NCBI RefSeq assembly: GCF_024207115.1
Contig: NZ_CP100128.1
Location: 2,232,001 to 2,296,000, forward strand
Direction of reading: 5' to 3'
Length of the DNA stretch: 64,000 nucleotides
Source of the DNA: Chromobacterium sp. IIBBL 290-4
GTDB lineage: Bacteria > Pseudomonadota > Gammaproteobacteria > Burkholderiales > Chromobacteriaceae
Below the pieces are notes generated by a model that was given only the letters and a program-made list of their open reading frames with translations, did not search any database and was not told the origin of the DNA. Positions 59,278-64,000 of this stretch are shown piece after piece (the stretch's first letter is position 1; every line of letters begins with the position of its first letter). The translations under genes were made by a program, and so were the position numbers.

Positions 59278-60723
59278 ATGAAATCTTTGCCGCGCAATGC
59301 CCGAGTGAGGGGCGAGCCCTTTTTGCCCAACCGCTTCATTTTTGGTGACGCGGTGGATGATCAGGGCCTGGAAAACACCGAGTACTTGGTGCATACCGAG
59401 TCTCCCGCCTTTGTTTGCCGTCTGATCGGCAACGACGATACCGACTTCCCCGGCCGGGAGAAGGAAGACCTCGCCAGCGCCATGCTGTATGACGAGGAAG
59501 AGAGCCTGACCGTCTATGTTTGCAATCTGCGTTTGCGGCTGTTCGATTTCAATTTTTACGATGAGGTCGAGCCCAGCGTGGGCGAGCTGCAGGATATCTG
59601 CGACGAGGCGATGCGCGTGTATCAGCAATTGCACAAGGCTTATGCCGAGCGCGACGCCTCCGGCCCGCCGCCGCGGGAAATGCGTTCAGGCCCCACCAAG
59701 CCGCTGCCGCCGGGGGAGCGCCAGCAGGCGATCAGCAAGCTGGTGGACCAGGCGCGGCAAGCGGTGGGCAAGCCGGTAGAGGAAATGCAGCTGGGAGCAG
59801 CGGTGCAGTTGGCGTTGTTGCAAGGCGACCAGGCGGTGTTCACCGAATCGCAGCTGCAACTGGTGTCCGAACCCGCCGCGCGTCAGCTGCTGGTGAATCG
59901 CGCGCGCGACGCTGTCGCCTTCCCCGAAGTGTTCCGCAAAGACGGCACGGTGGTGTCCTTCGAGCTATGGGCTTTGCCGTTAGCCTTCACGCGCGCCCAG
60001 GGCGGCGTGTGGTGGCACTTCCCGCGTTTGGAGCAGTTGGAGGTGGCGCTGGCCGATGCGCTGGAGGTGCCGGAGAAGTCCATCTTGTGGATTTCGCCGA
60101 CGCTGTTCACCGTGGACATGTTGAATGAGCGCGGCTGCCAGGATTTGGTGCAGCTGGCGCCGGTGATGGATGCGGGCTGCGATTTCGCGCCGCTGGATCC
60201 GGAAGCTTCGCGCGCCACCTATGAGGCCGCCCGCAAAACCCAGGATCCGCAGCTGGTGATGTCCTGGATTCCTTTCCTGGTCGAACGCGGCGCTTTGCCC
60301 ATGGATAAGGCGAGAAAGCTGGCGCGGCGCGCGCTGGATGCGTCGATGCCTTTGGTCCAGCAGGCCATCGCGGCGGAAATGGAATACGGCGAGGCGGAGC
60401 TGTTCGCGCCGCTGCCGTGGTGGGAAGCCTTGAACAGCGGCATGCGCGCCTGGAACCGCAAGCGGCTGGGCGTGTCGGTCGCCTTGTTGGCGGCCACTCA
60501 GGGCGGCATCGAGAAGTTGGAAGCCATTGCCGAATACCAGCCGGAAATCCAGGGCTTCGAAGTGGCGCTGCGCGTGAAGGGCAGCGAAGAGATCGCATCC
60601 CGCGTGCCCTGGCTGCTGGTGCCGGATGTAGCGCCGGACAAGGATGCCGCTTGGCGCGATCTGTCGGACTGCCTGAAAGAGGCTGGCATGCCGCTGTCGC
60701 AAAGCGTGGCGCGCTTGCATTGA
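59278..60723 (+). CDS. uncharacterised 481-residue protein
   Basis: Intact frame with no family I can name. The first 115 residues are mixed alpha/beta, with DDEAM- and EKEDLASAML-type acidic segments. A proline-rich linker (SGPPPREMRSGPTKPLPPGE) follows. The middle carries WALPLAFTRAQGGVWWHFPRLE, and the last 180 residues are helical and alanine-rich. No signal peptide or membrane helix, so it is probably cytoplasmic. Codon use matches the chromosome. Ends at a terminator shared with the convergent aldehyde dehydrogenase. Confidence 0.75.
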   Translation: MKSLPRNARVRGEPFLPNRFIFGDAVDDQGLENTEYLVHTESPAFVCRLIGNDDTDFPGREKEDLASAMLYDEEESLTVYVCNLRLRLFDFNFYDEVEPSVGELQDICDEAMRVYQQLHKAYAERDASGPPPREMRSGPTKPLPPGERQQAISKLVDQARQAVGKPVEEMQLGAAVQLALLQGDQAVFTESQLQLVSEPAARQLLVNRARDAVAFPEVFRKDGTVVSFELWALPLAFTRAQGGVWWHFPRLEQLEVALADALEVPEKSILWISPTLFTVDMLNERGCQDLVQLAPVMDAGCDFAPLDPEASRATYEAARKTQDPQLVMSWIPFLVERGALPMDKARKLARRALDASMPLVQQAIAAEMEYGEAELFAPLPWWEALNSGMRAWNRKRLGVSVALLAATQGGIEKLEAIAEYQPEIQGFEVALRVKGSEEIASRVPWLLVPDVAPDKDAAWRDLSDCLKEAGMPLSQSVARLH

Positions 60724-60745
60724 GGCGAAGGTGTTGTCTAAGCGA

Positions 60746-60770
60746 GAAAAGGGGCCGTCTGGCCCCTTTT
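60746..60770. terminator. bidirectional terminator
   Basis: AAAAGGGGCC and GGCCCCTTTT pair perfectly around GTCT. It stands between two convergent genes. Confidence 0.85.
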
Positions 60771-60779
60771 GCTTGATGC

Positions 60780-62135
60780 CTACTTCTGCCAGTAGGTTTT
60801 GATGTTGACGAACTCATATAGCCCGAACTCAGACAGCTCGCGGCCATAGCCCGATGCCTTGACGCCGCCGAAAGGCAATCTCAAGTCGGAACTGGTATGG
60901 CGGTTGATGAAGACGCTGCCGGCCTCGATCTGCCGGGCTAAGGTCCAGGCGCGCTCCTGGTCTGCGCTATAAATGCTGGCGCCCAGGCCGAAGGGCGTGT
61001 CGTTGGCGATGCGAATGGCGTCGGCTTCGTCTGTCGCGCGCAGAATGCTGGCGACCGGGCCGAACACTTCCTCATGGTAGACGCGGCAAGCCGGATTCAC
61101 GTGGTCCAGCACGGTTGCGGGGTAGAAGAAGCCCGGCGTATGCGGCATCTGGCCGCCCAGGCGCAGCGTCGCGCCGTTCTGGCAGGCATCCAGCACTTGG
61201 GCGTGCAGCGCTTCGCGCAAGTCCGCGCGGGTGAGCGGCGACAGCGTGGTGGCCGGATTGCGCGGGTCGCCGGAGCGCAGCGCCGCCGCCTCTTGGCAGA
61301 AGGCGTCGACAAAGGCGTCTGCGATCTCCGGCACGACAATCATGCGCTTGGCGGCATTGCAGCTCTGTCCGGCGTCGCGAAAGCGCGAATTCGCGGCATC
61401 GCGCGCGGCGGCGGCGACATCGGCGTCTTTCAAGACGATGAATGGATTGCTGCCGCCTAATTCCAGCACGGTCTTCTTCAAATGCTTGCCTGCCAGCGAG
61501 GCGATGACGCGGCCGGTTTGCGTCGAGCCGGTGAAGGCGACGGCATCGCTCGCGCGGATGGCATTCTCTACCAGGTCGGGCGTTATCCACGCCATATCCA
61601 GCACTTTCAAGCCGGTCTGATGGGCGATGTCGAGCAGCAACTGGCTGCTTTGCGGCACGGAAGGGGCGGGCTTCACCAGGCAGGCATTGCCAGCCATCAG
61701 GGCGGGAATGGCGAAGCGCAATACCTGCCAGACGGGATAATTCCAGGGCATGACCGCCAGCACCAAGCCCAAGGCTTCGAAGGCGACGCCGCTGCGGCTG
61801 GCCTGAGTGGGAATGTGCAGCGCTTGGAGCAATTCCGGTGCCAGCTCGGCGTAGTAGCGGATCAGCTGCACCGACTTGTCAATTTCCGCTAAGCATTCCG
61901 CCGTGCGCTTTCCCACCTCCTGGGTGACGAGATCGGCAAGTTGCGCCCTGTGGGCCGCTAAATGATCCGCTAGCCTCAGCAGGCTTTCTGCCCGGCGTTC
62001 GACCGATAGCGATGCCCAGGCGCTTTGCGCCTCGCGGAGCTGCCGCAGCGAAGCGCTCAGCGGGACTTCCGTCCAGGCGGTTCTGGTATAGGAGACATCA
62101 CCGGTATTGGGGTCGCAACTGATAAAAGCGGACAT
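60780..62135 (-). CDS. NAD(P)-dependent aldehyde dehydrogenase (succinate-semialdehyde type)
   Basis: 451-residue aldehyde dehydrogenase. MPWNYPVWQVLRFAIPALMAG and VAFTGSTQTGR are the cofactor segments, the general-base glutamate is in LELGGSNPF and the catalytic cysteine in DAGQSCNAAKRM. The end EFVNIKTYWQ fits Sad/GabD-type succinate-semialdehyde dehydrogenases, slightly shorter than GabD. Substrate is inferred. Confidence 0.85.
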   Translation of the reverse strand: MSAFISCDPNTGDVSYTRTAWTEVPLSASLRQLREAQSAWASLSVERRAESLLRLADHLAAHRAQLADLVTQEVGKRTAECLAEIDKSVQLIRYYAELAPELLQALHIPTQASRSGVAFEALGLVLAVMPWNYPVWQVLRFAIPALMAGNACLVKPAPSVPQSSQLLLDIAHQTGLKVLDMAWITPDLVENAIRASDAVAFTGSTQTGRVIASLAGKHLKKTVLELGGSNPFIVLKDADVAAAARDAANSRFRDAGQSCNAAKRMIVVPEIADAFVDAFCQEAAALRSGDPRNPATTLSPLTRADLREALHAQVLDACQNGATLRLGGQMPHTPGFFYPATVLDHVNPACRVYHEEVFGPVASILRATDEADAIRIANDTPFGLGASIYSADQERAWTLARQIEAGSVFINRHTSSDLRLPFGGVKASGYGRELSEFGLYEFVNIKTYWQK

Positions 62136-62289
62136 GTTCAGGAATGGGGAGATGACTAAATGTCAGTTATTTTAACCTTTGCGGAGCGGATGGGCGCAAA
62201 TGGGTGAAGATTGTTTGATATGCCAAAACAGCAGTTCAAGAACGCGCCAGGCGTGGCTTGCGCTGGATGCGCGCGCGGCAGACGGCTGT
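62136..62289. other. gap between aldehyde dehydrogenase and cviR
   Basis: 154 bases with no gene. A small plus-strand open frame from 62179 runs into the antisense of cviR but shows no LuxI residues. This is where a convergent synthase gene might be expected if cviI were present; it is far too short for one. Confidence 0.6.
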
Positions 62290-63087
62290 TTACTCGTTGA
62301 TGACCAAGGCCGGGCTCAGCGCAAGATGCATGCCCAGCACGATCGCATGCGTGCGGTTATTGGCGTTAAGCTTTCGTATGACGTTGGCGACGTGGAATTT
62401 AACCGTTCTTTCGCTGATGTCTAGGATGGTGGCGATTTCCCAATTGGTTTTGCCGCGGCTCATCCAGTGGAAAATATCATATTCTCGTTGCGACAGCGGC
62501 ATGTTGCCCGGGGAGGCTGGCGGGAGGTTGGCAACGCGCACCGCGGCTTGATGCAAGTGCGGCGTCAGGCTGTTCAGCATGGAGATCAAGGTTGCGTTGC
62601 GGCCGGATTCTCGGCCGGCTAGGCATAAAATGCTGCCCAGACGGTTGCGCTCAGAGGCGGCGCTGAAGGTCACGCCGTTGGCCATGCCATGATGAGTGGC
62701 CTCGGCGATGAAGCGTTTCTCATTTTCTCCCTTCGCCCTGCTGAAACGATCTTCCCAGATGACGGGGCCTTGTCCCAGGTGCAGGCGCAGCACCGGGTCG
62801 TGTTGCGCGTAGTTTTCGTTGATGTATTGATCCAGCCACTCGGCGGGGTAGCTGACGTTGATTATCCTCTCAAGCCTTTGCAGCTGGTTCTGGCTGTTCA
62901 AGCGGCCCAACGCCAGCAATAAGCGTTCAGCGGTGGCTGGGGCCAGGACTTGCTCCAGAAAGGCTTTCAGCTCTTGTTCTGTCTCGATGTGTCCCACCAA
63001 GTGGATCCATTCCAACAAGGTCCACTGCTGCGACGAGGTCAGGCCGGTCGGGAGCGGTCGAGCATTGATGGTTTTATTGATCGCCAT
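62290..63087 (-). CDS. cviR: LuxR-family acyl-homoserine-lactone receptor CviR
   Basis: 265 residues, very similar throughout to CviR of Chromobacterium violaceum as I recall it (opening INARPLPTGLTSSQQWTLLE, end LNANNRTHAIVLGMHLA). Ligand residues Y80, W84, Y88, D97 and W111 are present; residue 155, serine in CviR of strain 12472, reads cysteine here (GSILCLAGRE). The DNA-binding part is LSQREYDIFHWMSRGKTNWE, then IATILDISERTVKFHVANVI. Start ATG 63087 (MAINKT) after TTGAGGAGG; the longer open frame has no family sequence. No synthase gene lies next to it. Confidence 0.92.
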   Translation of the reverse strand: MAINKTINARPLPTGLTSSQQWTLLEWIHLVGHIETEQELKAFLEQVLAPATAERLLLALGRLNSQNQLQRLERIINVSYPAEWLDQYINENYAQHDPVLRLHLGQGPVIWEDRFSRAKGENEKRFIAEATHHGMANGVTFSAASERNRLGSILCLAGRESGRNATLISMLNSLTPHLHQAAVRVANLPPASPGNMPLSQREYDIFHWMSRGKTNWEIATILDISERTVKFHVANVIRKLNANNRTHAIVLGMHLALSPALVINE

Positions 63088-63752
63088 ATGAGGGATTCCT
63101 TGAGGAGGATATGCATGGGTTGCATAGTAACGCACATGCTGGGCGCATGTAAGAATTCCGCCAGCAAATGCATAGTGCATTGTTGTTTTTTTTGCATAAA
63201 TTATACCTAAGACCAATCGAAATAGATCCTAGGAAAAATACTGATAATTCATCAGCTTGTTTTCGTGGCGATCATTTGTTACAAGTTGTTACGTGGATGC
63301 TGATTGAAATTGTTTGACTTTTTACTGTCTGTTCTTGCTATTGTTGCTATTTTAAATAAGTGCTTACTTTAGCGTGAAGTTGTTTGATTCTTCTGCTAAG
63401 GGCCTGCCGGATTTGTGGCGCAAGCTCAAGGAATTCAGGCTAAGTTGTAAGCAATAACTAACAAATGCTGGCACCGCGGCGCTTTAAAGCGCATAATTGG
63501 AAAGCATAAAACATATAACAGTATCCTGGAGCCTCCGCTTGGAGAGCCAGGTGTGGTGGGGAAGTGGGATCGACAGGCGGCGTGAGCAGAAAACTGAGCA
63601 AAATTTAAATTTAAATATATCCTTCAATATTGAACAGGGTTCGTGTAAGCTTTTTTAAGAAAAACAACACAATCCTGGTGATGGGATTAAGGCTGCTTGC
63701 TGGCGCCGTTCATGGCTGAGCCAGCATGGCCCGTTCAGGAATCGTTCCGCTT
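63088..63752. other. AT-rich intergenic region between cviR and a LysR gene
   Basis: No gene supported. Near cviR it holds AATGCA-TAG-TGCATT (63167-63181) and a minus-strand TATAAT (63200-63205), the likely cviR promoter. Further right are the perfect palindrome GCGCTTTAAAGCGC (63479-63492) and an AT-rich run at 63600-63660. Ribosome sites for the LysR gene are weak. Confidence 0.5.
63200..63205 (-). promoter_or_regulatory. putative -10 box of cviR
   Basis: TATAAT read on the minus strand, about 115 bases upstream of the cviR start. No good -35 at normal spacing, so it may need an activator. The nearby AATGCA-TAG-TGCATT inverted repeat lies downstream of it. Confidence 0.35.
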
Positions 63753-64000
63753 ATGGATACCTTAAAAGCACTTATGGTCTTCATGACCACGGCTGAAAAC
63801 GGCAGTTTTTCCGATGCCGCCCGCAAGCTCGGCGTATCGCCGGCAGCCATCAGCCAAAGCATCGCTCGTTTGGAGCAAGAGCTTGAAGTCCGCCTGTTCA
63901 ACCGGACGACGCGGCAATTGACCTTGACCGAAGATGGACGCCGTTTCTACGCCCAGTGCCGCGGGCCGGTCAACAATCTGGACTCCGCGATCAACCAGCT
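63753..64000 (+). CDS. LysR-type transcriptional regulator, 3' end cut by window
   Basis: First 82 residues of a LysR regulator: MDTLKALMVFMTTAENGSFS, DAARKLGVSPAAISQSIARL and EQELEVRLFNRTTRQLTLTE, the standard winged helix-turn-helix, then the linker helix. Start ATG 63753, or ATG 63726 nine codons upstream. The effector domain lies outside the window. Likely targets are not readable; a palindrome upstream (63479-63492) may be its site. Confidence 0.85.
   Translation, partial: MDTLKALMVFMTTAENGSFSDAARKLGVSPAAISQSIARLEQELEVRLFNRTTRQLTLTEDGRRFYAQCRGPVNNLDSAINQ

Noticed and set aside
62179..62424. Possible cviI remnant convergent with cviR
   Set aside because: No LuxI residues in any frame; it is mostly the antisense of the cviR 3' end.

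Overview
The window is chromosomal DNA of a Gram-negative betaproteobacterium, most likely a Chromobacterium. The strongest marker is a LuxR-type regulator at 62290-63087 whose protein reads almost throughout like CviR of Chromobacterium violaceum. The rRNA operon, the Neisseriales-type housekeeping genes and the high-GC codon use from about 15.7 kb onward agree. All identifications come from reading the sequence; no search was run.

Bases 1-15450 look like the end of an acquired island. Genes 2-9106 run on one strand: ketoreductase, acyl carrier protein, ketosynthase, second carrier protein, Rieske ferredoxin, acyl-AMP ligase, reductase-hydrolase fusion, Rieske oxygenase. They are followed by a LuxI synthase, a LuxR regulator and an amidase. 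This matches, gene for gene, the tailoring and regulatory end of the mupirocin (pseudomonic acid) cluster of Pseudomonas fluorescens: mupS, macpD, mmpF, macpE, mupT, mupU, mupV, mupW, then mupR, mupX, mupI. Here luxI is reversed and placed directly after mupW, and a decayed IS1380-like transposase lies between luxI and luxR. A broken DUF932 gene and two tandem tRNA-Met genes mark the right edge. The polyketide synthase core should lie to the left of the window.

Bases 15.7-20.4 kb hold housekeeping genes (MidA-like methyltransferase, pteridine reductase, PepSY membrane protein, ttcA, spermidine-synthase-like protein). Bases 20.4-35.8 kb form a surface-glycan locus. It has wbpA/B/D/E for UDP-GlcNAc(3NAc)A-type sugars, a flippase, an acyltransferase, three glycosyltransferases, and a second set (aminotransferase, initiating sugar transferase, GNAT, WbpM-like 4,6-dehydratase) suited to a bacillosamine-type initiating sugar.

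Bases 35.8-50.3 kb are mixed: a TonB-like protein, a diguanylate cyclase, a LysR regulator next to aspA with a perfect operator-like inverted repeat, small conserved proteins (DUF2164, DUF218, YggL, HutD), ubiD, ompW and a complete potABCD polyamine importer. Bases 50.4-55.95 kb are a complete rRNA operon (16S, tRNA-Ile, tRNA-Ala, 23S, 5S) with promoter, boxA and terminator.

Bases 56.0-64.0 kb hold a DUF523 gene and a MocR regulator divergent from a rhodanese-GNAT pair, an unrecognised 481-residue protein, an aldehyde dehydrogenase, cviR without an adjacent cviI, and the start of a LysR gene. The window therefore carries two LuxR-type receptors but only one LuxI synthase, and that synthase sits in the antibiotic island.
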